NCBI RefSeq assembly: GCF_018991925.1
Contig: NW_024755055.1
Location: forward strand, 811,496 to 875,495
DNA length: 64,000 nucleotides
From: Homarus americanus
Lineage: Eukaryota > Arthropoda > Malacostraca > Decapoda > Nephropidae
Direction: 5' to 3'
Shown: positions 11,581 to 23,533 of the stretch, piece after piece
Numbering within the stretch: the first letter of the stretch is position 1
Layout: each line of letters begins with the position of its first letter
Position numbers and translations under genes: made by a program
Notes under the pieces: model-generated
The model's input: only the letters and a program-made list of their open reading frames with translations
Told to the model about the DNA's origin: nothing
Database searches by the model: none

Positions 11581-14059
11581 ACAACACAGGAAAACACCCC
11601 CCTCACCCCGCAAGAGCTAGGCAACAAATGAGGAGTGATCACTTGAACAGGTGTGAGTGACAGTTCAATCGTCGAGTGTTGGAGACAACGACAGAAAACG
11701 GAGTGAGGGATGACTGATGGAGTTCCTGTAATAGTTTTTAGTTCTTTTTCTCTTTTGTCTTTAATCAAGGACGCTTACTGTGTCCTGTTCTTGCTTCAGC
11801 AGGTATAGATATCATAGGGGTTCCAATTTCTCCTCCCAGGAGCGGGCATTGAGGACCTCAAAATGCAGGTACACAAGTGAACGCCCCAAGCCACTAAAAT
11901 AGAATACTGCATTAACTGCATAACCAACTTATAAACAAGACACGAAATCGCACCCCCAGATATGGTGGCATCGATAAAAACACCCTCCCGGCGAACTCTG
12001 GTCGTAAGTGTCAAATATCCGTCGATTTATGAGTGGCACACGGAAACTGTGAAACCGACTCCGAGAACGGAACAGTCCATCCTATAGTCGTCAAAACATG
12101 GTGGTAAAAATTAATGCTACCAGTTAACCACCCTAAATCTGTCGTTCCTAGCCCGGCTCAAATAGGCCGAAGACCAAAGAGGGTAAAAGTTGGAACAGAG
12201 GGTTGGCACTCGAACGCGTTTATATATTTCGTTCAAATTTTCTAGTTGTTCTTTGGATGATGCCGAGTAAAAATATCGAAACAACATTGTAGTTTCTTTT
12301 AGCCTATCTTTCGATCATAAATTAATTGTCAGTGGGCAGGGCTATACTGCCCATTCTGGGGTCACTAATCCTAAGGGGATAACTTAAATCTACTCTTAAT
12401 TTTAAGGTCGCTGCCACCAGACCCCCTGGACAGTATGTAGCTTGTTTAGGTAGCTACATCTCAGGTACACTCCACACCTACAAGTATGGAACTCCTCGGT
12501 GTTCTTCAGGTACACATACCAGGTACCTCTTTCACACTCTACTCTTGCTAAGTAGATGGTATACTTCCCAGGTAATCATACCAGTACTGGTTCCACGCCT
12601 GGTATTCTTAAGTCGCTCCACGTGGTGACCGCGAAACTTCTCCAACACACAATTATGTTCTCCTATCCTGAGTGGTGATATGTAGGGTATCCACAGACTC
12701 ACAGTGAAGGTGGCATAATGACCGTAAGCAGTACACACCACACCCGGTGGGTTCCTCACAGTGGTGGTTGCTCGGCCTACGCTCTGGGCGCCCACCTGTT
12801 TTGGTGAGAAGTCGGGCGGCACTGAGGGCGATGCCTGGCGTCTCACACTGAACTAGTCCTACAGTTTACAATCTTTAATTTTCACTTTGACATTATTCTG
12901 GTTCCCACATATACACTTTTCTATCTATTGTGACCTTCTGCCTTATAATTATATATCTTAATCCTAAATTACATACGAAAGTAAGGGTCTGGTTTGTTAG
13001 TTCCTGGGGAAATTCATTGTCTTATAATAATAACCCAGAACCGTAGCCCGGGGCGGAATAGGCGCCAACCCGAACAAAGGCCTTGGCTAGTGTTTTCTCG
13101 GCGTGTGTCTATCCACTTCACTCTGTATTTAGGGATCCTCCCCTCACACGTTGAACACATAAGATTCTCTGATCATTGTATTGTTCGTGGTTCATCGTCA
13201 CATGGGGTAACGAGATGTACTAAGCTCACACCGAGGTATACAAGATATTCTCTTTGAAGTATAGTTTCTGGATCACTTCCAACACTTCACATAGGTCTCC
13301 TTCATTTATCATTTCTCCAGATCATTGTTCTCATATATTTTCATCCTATAACTGCGGTAGCTATGTTTACTAATCGTTCACAGACGTAAATATTATGACC
13401 TTCAGACACGGTTACACTTATCCCTTATAGTACACTAGTCTGTATCAATTGGACCTTCCCAATCATCCTATAGATACCTTGAGTTCTTCTTAATGCTATC
13501 AGCTCTTAATATTATATGCCTTTACATTGGTACAATTCGATTAAACCAACATACAGTAGGCGAGTCATCCCTTACCAAAGTTTCTCGATGTTATGTAGCG
13601 TAATATGTTTGAGAGATATTAAGGATGACAATTATGTGCGCAGTACAGGGCATGAAAGGCGGGGAAAATTACGGTTAAAACACTGATCATATGGCAGTGC
13701 TTTCATGTCTACGTACTTTGCAGACGAAATAAATTATGTACCGTAAATATGGGGACCATGTTTTGGTTCCCTTTGTCTACTATTCGGGAGTGTCTGCGGT
13801 CTTAGTTTAGTTCAATAAACCAACGACGATCTCACCGAGTGTGTTTATTGCGACAATGCACAGGCTAGGAGGTTAGGTTAAGTTAAGCCCTAACAGGTTC
13901 TGTGCAGTGTCGTTTGTATCATCAAAGCATCTGAAAATTTGGTGCACTTCCATAATATCCTGGTGCCGTCTGCCTCACCTTTACCCAAAAGAGAATACAC
14001 ACAAACAGGAACGGTAGCACATAGGGGCTAACAAAATAGCAAGGGCTTCCAGCACCGAG

Positions 14060-14172
14060 TCTTATTTAAAAAACAAAGAAATACCAGAAATCTTGTTATT
14101 CCTAGACAACAACACTCACCTATCAGACGAAGTGACAAACGAAAAACGCCTCTCCATGAAGCCTAAAATCTG
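14060..14172 (+). repeat. dispersed repeat, copy B
   Basis: Direct-orientation partner of the copy at 11455-11580. The homology probably begins a little earlier, at the shared AGCAAGGGC near 14040. Confidence 0.6.
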
Positions 14173-14968
14173 GAAAAAGCGGAACACACCTCGATAGTAA
14201 GCACCTGCTAAATGCCTATAAACAAATGGGGATTGGTGGTCGACTCGTCATGCCAACCGTCATGAAGTATGGGAAACTTGAAGCAGCGGTAAATGGAAGA
14301 AAACGGATGAAACCCGAGGGAGGATTAACGCATTTGTTTTTGTTTTATTATATATATAATTTTTATTGAGTCTTATTGTCAATACTGTGGCCTGGTCTTG
14401 TTTTGGCCAGGCTAAGAGGTTATATGAGTCCCAGTTCTCTCTCCGTTGGAGGGGCTTGGTAGCAACAAACCGCATGTAAATACACACTAACGGCGAGAGC
14501 ATTTCTTTTTTATTAACCTTCATACTCTTCACCATTGATCAGCTCGTTAGCCGATCGGTCGCGTCTCTGTAACGCACTGTTGGCAAATAGTAGGCATGCA
14601 CTGGCTGCCGAATGCATCTGAACCTGCTCCAGTACTCGTTAAGTCTGGTCTTGAAAGAGCTTATACAAGGCGCACTCACAGCCATCATCTATAGGCCTGG
14701 GTATATTTCCATCCAAATCCATTTTTGTTCTCATTCATCCATATTTCCAAATGTTAACTAACCAATAGGCGGATACAAAATGAGAGCATCTAATACCAGG
14801 AATATGTAAACAACGCTGTACCTTGTTTGTTTGTTTGTATTTCTTACAGTTTAAAAATCAAGATCGTCAGATGGAGGTTTGAAGAGGTCATTTCAGGTAG
14901 CGATGCAACCTTTGTCATTGTTAAAAATTGATACATTAAAATCTCAGTACAATAAAATTCACCAAAGC

Positions 14969-15318
14969 CGGGATCTACACGCGAGGAACTCCCAGACAGT
15001 CACCAGGGCTGGGATCTACACGCGAGGAACTCGCGGACAGTCACCAGGGCCGGGATCTTCACGCGAGGAACTCCCAGACAGTCACCAGGGCTGGGATCTT
15101 CACGCGAGGAACTCCCAGACAGTCACCAGGGCTGGGATCTTCACGCGAGGAACTCCCAGACAGTCACCAGGGATCTTCACGCGAGGGGGAACTCCCAGAC
15201 AGTCACCAGGGCCGGGATCTTCACGCAAGGAATTCCCAGGCAGTCACCAGGGCTGGGATCTTCACGCAAGGAACTCCCAGACAGTCACCAGGGCCGGGAT
15301 CTTCACGCAAGGAATTCC
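14969..15318. repeat. ~41-bp minisatellite
   Basis: About eight to nine copies of a unit with GGGATCTTCACGCGAGGAAC followed by TCCCAGACAGTCACCAGGGC; one copy is shortened near 15170. The 221-residue open frame across it is incidental. Confidence 0.93.
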
Positions 15319-15920
15319 GGCAGTAGCTCATGCACCTTCTCCAGGGTCAAGATATTTACATCGAGACAAGATGCGGGTTAATGTAAAGGCCTATCAATGT
15401 GGTATAGTTGATGGCTGGCGCGGCGAGACACGACTGGTCACGCATCATGTCAACAGTCCAAGAAGTCCCCTCCGAAGCGCCTTGAGCAATCCCTGTAAGG
15501 AAAAAAATTCTATGATCTTACTATGCGAGATCGTAAGGCATTAGAGCAATAATGATCACTTAGTTGACAAAATTAAATTGGGCCCCAAGTGCCCGATTGT
15601 CGTTAGGGACAGTGAGGATACCGTATTGCCTACCAAGCCTTCGGTACACAAGTAGGCAGTGTGTGATCGGCACTGTACTTCACCCACCGGCAAGTTATAT
15701 TAGAGTGTTCGTCAGTCGTCTCTTGATACAATTAGTGTTAATTTGTCATGAGATGTATTACACAGGACTTACTCACCTCAGATTGGTAGATTCACCATCA
15801 GTCTTCCGTTCCTAATCTTCTGGAACCTTTTCGTCACGAGGTAGTAACCTTTACACCGTAGAGCTCCCCGTTACTTGCAAGTTTGATTTCAGTCGTCAGC
15901 TCAAACGAGATACATTCCAC
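15319..15920. other. 3' flank of the repeat-protein gene
   Basis: This holds the downstream side (minus strand) of the gene ending at 15921. No AATAAA on the minus strand is evident close to the stop. No other gene seen. Confidence 0.4.
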
Positions 15921-18900
15921 CTAAGAGCCCGGAGGCAGCAGGTGCTTGAAGAATTCCATCTTGGCGACGCATCGGCTGACGTACTCTTTTGTTTCCTGCA
16001 CTCCCACTTCCTGAAAATAATCTGAAACTGTGAGAGTTTCAGGGCAGTTGAAAGAGAGTATGGAATCTGAATGTTCTGTAGAGTTAAACTTAATATATAC
16101 GTTGCCTCCTGGAATTACGGAAGCCACTTCAAAATCAGAATCACAAGCCGAATTATTCTCCTCGCTCGATAAAGTTTCAAAATCTGAGCAGAATGTGGAG
16201 TGACTTATCAGTGTGTTCATCTCCCATGAATTGTGTGCTTGGGAGGACTCGCTCTGCCTGCTGACGGCCCAGGCGATGTTCCACGGGGGGTAAAGAGCCA
16301 GTACTTCTGGTGCAGGATTCGGATCAGTGACTTGGGACTCTTGAGTGGGGTCAGCGGCCTGGGACCTGGTACGAGGAATCGGCAGGTATCCAGAGACCCT
16401 AAGAGACGAAGCGTTTATCCTGGGCCACCGTGGATGGGTCTCTACACTGTCATTACGACCACCAACAGGAAACTGTAGGCAGGGATTCTGAGGTGGACTA
16501 TATAACCCTCTTGGTTGTTGTGGAATTATTGTATTTGGAGAGTTTGTTGTACGAGGTTGGCTTGGCGTAGAACTAATAGAGCTTGTATGGGGAGGTACAT
16601 GCACGGTAGCCTGCTTAAGGAGACCTGCAGTCAGAGGCACTAATCTCGTCGGTTTTGAAGAGGTTGGTGACGATGGCGAGGAGGTCGACGGTCGACTTTT
16701 TGTCGGCCAGGGAGACGTTGACTGATGCTGGTTTGACCACTGTGAAGGAGGTGACAGTCTGCATGCTGACATGGTTGGAGAAGGAGCCTTCGTCAACCAA
16801 TGTGGCAGACGAGATTTAGTTGACCTAGGTGAAGCTTGCGGTGGAGCAGAATATGTCGGCCAAAATGAAGCTTGCGGTAGTGAATATATCGGCCATTGTG
16901 AAGCTTGCAGTAGGGCAGTATATGTCTGCCAAGATGGAGCCTGTGGAGGGGGAAAATATGTCTGCCAAAGAGAAGCCTCTGGCAGAACCGAGTTTGTCGA
17001 CCAAGGTGAAGCCTGCGGCGGATGCGAGTTTGTCGACCAAGGTGAAGCCTGCGGTGGATGCGAGTTTGTCGACCAAGGTGAAGCCTGCAGTCGATGCGTG
17101 TTTGTCGACCAAGGTGAAGCCTGCAGTCGATGCGAGTTTGTCGACCAAGGTGAAGCCTGCAGTCGATGCGAGTTTGTCGACCAAGGTGAAGCCTGCAGTG
17201 GATGCGAGTTTGTCGACCAAGGTGAAGCCTGCAGTGGATGCTCGACCAAGGTGAAAGTCGACCTGCAGTTTGTCGACAAGGTGAAGCCTGCGAGTTTGTC
17301 GACCAAGGTGAAGCCTGCGGTGGATGAGAGTTTGTCGACCAAGGTGAAGCCTGCGGTGGATGAAGTTTGTCGACCAAGGTGAAGACCCCTGCGGTGGATG
17401 AGTTTGTCGACCAAGGTGAAGCCTGCGGTGGATGAGAGTTTGTCGACCAAGGTGAAGCCTGCGGTGGATGAGAGTTTGTCGACCAAGGTGAAGCCTGCGG
17501 TGGATGAGAGTTTGTCGACCAAGGTGAAGCCTGCGGTGGATGAGAGTTTGTCGACCAAGGTGAAGCCTGCGGTGGATGAGAGTTTGTCGACCAAGGTGAA
17601 GCCTGCGGTGGATGAGAGTTTGTCGACCAAGGTGAAGCCTGCGGTGGATGAGAGTTTGTCGACCAAGGTGAAGCCTGTGGAAGAGGAGAGTTTGTCGCCA
17701 ATGGTGAAGCCTTTTGAAGAGGAGAGTTTGTCGCCAATGGTGAAGCCTTTTGAAGAGCTGAGTTTTCTGAACGAGATGAAGCCTTTGGCATGCCAGAGAG
17801 TGTCGACCAAAATGAGGCAAGTGGCAAACCAGAGTTCGTCGTCCAACATGAGGCTGTTGGTAGACGAGAGTTGGAGGACACGGGATCGCTCTCCCTGTGA
17901 CCTCGAGATGCAGTATGAGGAGGTCGGGAGTCTGGTGGAGGAACAGAGACGGAAGACCTGGATGGGGAGAGGCCCGTCGTGGCAATAGTATTAGGCCTAG
18001 GAGTATTAGTGGTAGCAGACACAGCAGTAGTAGCAGATGTAAAAGTAACAGTAGAAGTAACTATAGAAGACAAGACGGGGGGGAAACCAGGAGGAGGAAG
18101 AACCGTGGCGGGAGGAGGTGAAGTGCGATTTATGAAACCTAATTCAGTTGGCGTGTTGGCGCAGGGTGAAGAGGGCCGAGTGCGGTTGGCGCAGGGTGAA
18201 GAGGGCGTGTGGGCACAGAGCGAAGAGGGCGTGTGGGCACAGGGCGAAGAGGGCGTGTGGGCACAGGGCGAAGAAGAGGGCGTGTGGGCACAGGGCGAAG
18301 AGGGCGTGTGGGCACAGGGCGAAGAGGGCGTGTGGGCACAGGGCGAAGACTCTAGCGGACGAGAGTTTGAGGACAAGGGATCGCTCTCCCTGTGACCTTG
18401 AGGCGAAGTATGAGGACAACACGAAGGAGAATGTAGGGAGTCCGGTGGAGGAACAGAGACGGGAGACCTGGGTGGGGAGAGGCCCGTCGTGGCAGAGGCA
18501 GTAGCAGTTGTGGCAGATATAGTGGTGGTACCAATAACAATAGTAACATCACTAGTAGTAGCAGCAGTAATACCAGTAGTCGTGCTCGTAGTTACAGTAG
18601 TCGTGCTCGTAGTTCCAGTAGTCGTGCTTGTAGTAACAGTAGGAGTCGTCGTAATAACCGCACCACGGGTAGAAGTAGCCATGGCAGTGGTAGATTTAGC
18701 AGTAGAAGCCGTAGTAGCAGTATCAGCCGAGGTAAAAGAGGACTTGAAACGAAAACACAATGGGAAGCCAGGAGGAGTGGCGATGGCAGGTGAAGTGCGA
18801 TGTGTAAAACCAAATTCAGTCGGCAGAACGGTGAAGGGTGGGTCGGCGTAGGATGGGTTGGCGTGGGGCGAGATTAGGTTGGCGTGGGGCGAGATTAGGT

Positions 18901-19585
18901 CGGCGTGGGATGGGTTGACATGGGGCGAGATTAGGTTGGCGTGGGGCGAGATCAGATCGGCGTAGGATGGGTTGGCGTAGGGTGGGTTGGCGTAGGGTGG
19001 GTTGGCGAAGGGTGGGTTGGCGTGGGGCGAGATTAGGTTGGCGTGGGGAGAGATAAGGTTGGCGTGGGGAGAGATAAGGTTGGCGTGGGGTGGGTTGGCC
19101 TGGGGCGCTAATAGGTTGACGTGGATAAAGAAGGGTGGGTTGATGTAGGGCGAGATTAAATTGGCGTAGCATAAAGAGGGCGGGTTGGCGTAGGATGAGG
19201 AGGGCGGGTTGGCGTAGGATGAGGAGGGCGGGTTGGCGTAGGATGAGGAGGGCGGGTTGGCGTAGGATGAGGAGGGCGGGTTGGCGTAGGATGAGGAGGG
19301 CGGGTTGGCGTAGGATGAGGAGGGCGGGTTGGAAATACGGGAAATGATTGGGTTGTGGCCGCGTAAAGGAGAAGAGTTGCTGTGTAATGAAGACGGCGCT
19401 ACCTCGGCACCCACAGGCGCTTCCACACATGTAAGTGATGCGTTATTCCCTATAAGTGGTACTTCACCTCCTTCGTCCAAGTCATCGTCCGGCACAACAC
19501 ACAAGGGTGAGTTATCCACCTGGGTCGTCACACCTCCGGTACGATCCACCGAATTCGAGATGTTTTCATTGCCTTTTTGTTCCAT
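15921..19585 (-). CDS. orphan repeat-rich protein gene, single exon, frame broken in repeat
   Basis: The ATG at 19585-19583 begins MEQKGNENISNSVDRTGG. The frame stays open for over 700 codons through an acidic N-terminus (VPDDDLDEGGEV) and in-frame repeats: ANPPSSSY (8), ANLISPH (7), Thr/Ser-rich, SPCAHTPS (8), then QASPWSTNSHPP (12). Near 17236-17400 the 12-residue units are irregular and the frame changes; the same QASPWSTNS frame resumes on the far side. It continues to TAG at 15921-15923 through a unique acidic C-terminal region (NNSACDSDFEVASV, PETLTVSDYFQEVGVQ, MEFFKHLLPPGS). Expected length is about 1200 residues. There is no signal peptide, membrane helix or known domain. All repeat units are multiples of three, unlike most other minisatellites here, which favours coding. 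A 130-170 residue block (PTE[FL]GF ... HRESDP) occurs twice. Function unknown; a decayed gene or assembly error are alternatives. Confidence 0.6.
16985..17690 (-). repeat. 36-bp coding repeat (QASPWSTNSHPP)
   Basis: About 18-19 units of 36 bases (plus-strand core GAAGCCTGCGGTGGATGAGA), translated on the minus strand as 12 residues. Two variants are segregated: CAGTCGATGCG types at 17040-17180 and GGTGGATGAGA types at 17310-17650. Units at 17236-17400 have short indels (for example GATGAAGTTTG and GAAGACCCCTGCGG) that move the frame. Confidence 0.92.
18139..18350 (-). repeat. 24-bp coding repeat (SPCAHTPS)
   Basis: About seven to eight units with plus-strand core GAGGGCGTGTGGGCACAGGG. One unit has an extra GAA (SSSPC), which is in frame with the minus-strand gene. 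Confidence 0.88.
18838..19112 (-). repeat. 21-bp coding repeat (ANLISPH)
   Basis: Units of GGCGTGGGGCGAGATTAGGT plus one base, mixed with 12-15 base variants (ANPPYANPSY). All are in frame with the minus-strand gene. Confidence 0.88.
19186..19331 (-). repeat. 24-bp coding repeat (ANPPSSSY)
   Basis: Six almost identical units, plus-strand core GGCGGGTTGGCGTAGGATGA, at the N-terminal side of the orphan protein. Confidence 0.92.
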
Positions 19586-21739
19586 TGTACGGTTGTAGTA
19601 TAGCCTCTCAAGTCCCAAGGGTTTTCTATTGATTCAGAAATTTAAAATAGTTTTTAAAAAGTTAAAAAAAATAGTCCGGTAGCCGTAAAAATTGTCGACC
19701 AGTGTATTCCCAGCAACTCACACCACGGTGGCCCCACACACACTGATGAGTGATGGCTGGTTACAGAGGTCTCGGTCCACGTCACGTGAAGTGGGAGTGT
19801 TCAGTAACCTCCTGACCAATGAGAAGCCTTGGTGTGCTGGAGAACAAGCGATACCTTCCTTAACAACCTTTGGCATTCCGCTGAATTGTCACTATTACAA
19901 AGCTAGTCTAAACATATCTCAGGAGGTTATATTTACACCAAAACAACATACTTTGGTAAGGATGAATCGGAATGAAATTGAAGGACACGTTCTAGGTTGC
20001 ACTAGGGGTATAATTACGTTGGAACACACGCTTATGACAAGTTAAACAAGGCTAAATTTGATGTTACGGCTAATTCATATTATATTAGATACATATTAGG
20101 TTAGGTTGCGTTAGGATATAGTCGAGATGTATTAGTGGGGTTAAATTCTGAGTACAGGCTTAGCAAGTACTCCTCATCCCGCCCTCCCCCGTCACCTAGT
20201 TTGGACCTGCCCAATTACCATTCATTCATTACTTTCCTTCTTTCTATTTACTTACTGTCTTCCTGTCCATTTCTGTCCTCTACTTACATCTTTTTCCATC
20301 CCTAGATTTTCATATATTTATCCCTGTTTTTAATCGATATTTTCTCATGGCTTTGTCTTTATTTCCTATTATATGTTTCCAATAGCCTTTAACTGCATTG
20401 TTTTAATTTAATTCTCTCTGTCTCTTATCTAATGTAATATTGTGGTCTGTGCTTCCAGTTTCCGTGTGCTACAAGGCCCTGAGAAAAATAACAGGAGAAT
20501 CTCTGGAATAATGTTATGTAGTTTGTGTAATTATATTTAAACAAGGCGTATATTATTTTATATGCTTAGATTAAACTCGAGCAATGAATAGACAATTACA
20601 AAAATAAATCAAGAAAAAAACATTGTAGTAAAAGCCAGAAGGCAGGGATTAACCTCATGCAACATATAAAAATCCCAATTTTGTCATGTCATAGATCTCA
20701 GTGACCATGAGTGTTAAAGCTTCTATTAAACTCACGTCTAACAAAGAAACAGTAACCAGAAAATGAATCTGGTCAATTAATAACGGTAAATATTCGTCCA
20801 TTGGCTGTTCTCAGGTTTTGGTACGAGAATAAGGAGGAGACAACTGACTCTAACCTCAGGAAAACATGGTGGGAATCTGCAGTTGGCAAATGGCTCGAAT
20901 ATTAACCATAAATAATAAATACAGAATCGGACCAAGACGTGTTGTAGGGTTTACAGTACTAAACATAACACAAGATACCATTAACCCATATTTAAAGGAA
21001 AATACTCGTCTCTATGTAGTTATTTGGCACTTACCCTATCATTAATTAGTTATTTTCTATTTATACTCATTTTCAGTAATAAATACGGTCATAAAACGTA
21101 AATTAATTATAAGTATTACCTAAGCTCTAGTTCAGAGCCATATATAGAGTTGACCAAACTCTATACCTTTGCTCTAGTTCCAGCCTCTATGTATGAATGC
21201 TCGAGTGGATGTTCTCTGAAGTGTTTATGAACTTATATTGCCACATCATAGCCGCTTATAGTATAAACTAGGCAACTGCAGGCATTCCCCAAAAATGTCA
21301 AGAAGGGGTGATGCCTAGTGATGCCGGGTTTAGGCATGGATAACAAAGCCAATGTGGACCCAAGGGCTCTCCAACAACTTACATCGGTTCTAAACATTTA
21401 TGGGTTTGAAAATAATGTCTGGACTTTCAACTCAAAACATTAAAGTCTGGTATGAAATTTTCTAGAGTAAAAGTTAGAGGAATAATTCATAGACATAATT
21501 TAAGTATTTGTGTTTATTTCAGATACATTCGAAATTGGTAAAGAGAAGCCCATACTTATTGCCAAACTGGGTTACATGTAAATAAATCTTTATCATTTCT
21601 CAATATTGCAGACAACAAATTTACTTTACTGTTCATGGCAATGTTACAGATCTATGGAAGGCTACATTGCAATGTTTATACTGTAATAATTTGCAATATT
21701 GAAGACACTAAGCAAAGTTAAATGGCTGTTTTAAAGATA
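19586..21739. other. no gene seen; upstream region of the orphan gene
   Basis: This includes the presumed promoter of the minus-strand gene starting at 19585, but no clear TATA box was found. A TTAGG-like run lies near 20095-20115. The rest is AT-rich with no recognised element. Confidence 0.45.
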
Positions 21740-22034
21740 CAGGTCCCCGACTTATAAACGTCTGAACTTATGAACGAATGCCGATACAAACGGGGTTAAA
21801 CTTGAAATTTACATTATATTTTTTACCAGATGACTTATTTTGTATTTCTTCTTTGACTTAAATTAAGTGATTTTAGATTTATATAAGGACTTAGGCTATG
21901 CTATAGTGGGATTTTAAACATTGTTCTGTAAGTACGGTATCTGTATGCACATAGCATGTGTTCCAACTTGTGTACAAATCCGACTCGAGAACATCCTCAG
22001 GAACGGAACCCGTTTGTAATCCAGGGACCCCCTG
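21740..22034. mobile_element. short non-autonomous DNA transposon, TIRs, TA target site
   Basis: The left end CAGGTCCCCGACTTATAAACG matches, inverted and imperfectly, the right end (inverse CAGGGGGTCCCTGGATTACA). TA dinucleotides flank both sides (21738-21739 and 22035-22036). About 295 bases, no coding frame. The CAG..TACRAAC style of end is typical of Tigger/pogo-type Tc1/mariner elements; that assignment is inference. Confidence 0.6.
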
Positions 22035-22624
22035 TACAGTACTGTATTGCAACAATACCTATACAGACATTTGGGAAGGTTATAATGCATTTTCTTTAAA
22101 TATTTTGTGATACAGTACAGTACAATAATGTAATACATACTGTGGAAGGACAAAATACAAATGATTGGGTCACACCATCTTTGTATGCAATACATGTAAT
22201 TTCCATTCAACATTTAACTGTTAAACAGTGTAGTTACAATGAAACTCCTACCTGGTTGAGTTCTTGTCAGTATCACATTGGAAATCTTGCAGAATAACTC
22301 TTAAATTAGTGAAAAAATACAGTATTTACCAGAGAAATAATATACAGTATATAATTATATTATTTAGAATAAATTCAATATTAATGCCTAATAGATTTTC
22401 CACAGGTAAAATGTACAGGATCAAATGTTAAGCCAAATGAATGTAAAAATAAAATTTACTTTCCTGTTCAAAAATAGTGACTACACAAAAATTCTTTACA
22501 TCCTTACTGTGAGATTCAAAGACATTCAGGGAAAAAAATATTGATCCAATGAACACTGCATCACTTAGCCTACTGCCCTTCTACAAAATTGGGCAGTGTC
22601 TATCTGTATGCTGGGCATAGCACA
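22035..22624. other. no gene seen
   Basis: AT-rich sequence after the transposon end, with a GTACAGTACTGTA run at its start. No feature recognised. Confidence 0.45.
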
Positions 22625-23533
22625 ATAATTGAACAGTCTCCAAAACTGGGCCACCAACAACCATGTCACCATCAACCATACCAAGACGATGGTTATGCAC
22701 ATCAACCTCTCCTCCGACATTGTCCCACCTCCTTCCATTACTTTAGGTCCCAACACACTCCAGGTTGTAGATTCCACGAAGCTCCTCGGCGTCACCATAG
22801 ACAACAAACTAAATTGGAAACCACACGTCAGTGAAGTTGTCAAATCCTCCAGTTTCCGTCTCCACCTCCTCCGCCGACTCAAGTCCCTCGGAGTTCCTGC
22901 ACACGAGCTCCTCAGTGTTTACACAACATTCATACTTCCCAAGCTCACCTATGCCTCCCCCACCTGGTCTTCCTCCCTAAATGCCACAAAACGTAAACAC
23001 CTAGAAAAAGTGCAAAAGAGGGCATGCAAGATTATTCTCTCCCCTTCCTACTCCACATATCAAGAAGCGCTCAACACACTGACCCTCTCGACTCTCACTG
23101 ACCATCACCACGACCTCATCTGCAAATTTGGTAAGAAGCTTCTACACCATCCTCGACACCGGCTCCTACTACCACCCGAGATCCCTAGTCCGAGAATTGC
23201 TGTTCGACACCAGAACCGCATCCAGCCCATACGTGCACGAACTGATCGCTATAAGAACAGCCCAGTCCCAACCATTGTAAATATTATCAATAACTTGTAA
23301 TAAACCAGTGTATTCACTCCCAGTAAACACTACTCCTTGCACTGTCACTATGTTGAAATGAACTGTAGTTTGAGCTTTTCCCCATCTAGTTATTATATGT
23401 CTTATTTGTGTCACTTATGTTACTTGTATATTATTTGTAATTCGAAACCCATTCCCCAAATATGTAACTGTATATTTTCAACCTTCTGGCTGCCAAGCTC
23501 TTTCAATAAACCGTTAATTATTATTATTATTAT
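22625..23533 (+). mobile_element. 5'-truncated non-LTR retrotransposon (LINE), 3' end
   Basis: An open frame to TAA at 23298-23300 has hallmarks of the C-terminal part of a LINE reverse transcriptase: STKLLGVTIDNKLNWKPHV, then LPKLTYASPTWSSSL, then LEKVQKRACKIIL. It is followed by a 3' UTR ending CAATAAACCGTTA and an (ATT)n tail. The catalytic YADD region is missing because of 5' truncation. No stop or frameshift in over 220 codons suggests a young insertion. The Jockey/CR1-like clade is inferred. Confidence 0.88.

Larger units (their letters stand above)
10813..14968. other. no intact gene; diverged repeat and possible element remnants
   Basis: Only short, overlapping open frames occur. Two stretches (11455-11580 and 14060-14172) are copies of each other, so part of this segment is dispersed repeat. 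Frames at 11132-11377 and 11020-11331 contain phrases such as LLKTSNRYTDLT that faintly recall the linker after a LINE ORF1, but no domain can be defended. A TTAGG-type run lies at 13868-13886. Confidence 0.45.

Noticed and set aside
14879..15544. 221-residue plus-strand frame
   Set aside because: Two thirds is the 41-bp minisatellite, whose unit is not a multiple of three; no homology was recognised in the rest.
16771..17988. Plus-strand frames (LSTKVKPAVDE repeats) opposite the orphan gene
   Set aside because: They cover only the repeat and lack the unique, long flanking coding sequence seen on the minus strand.
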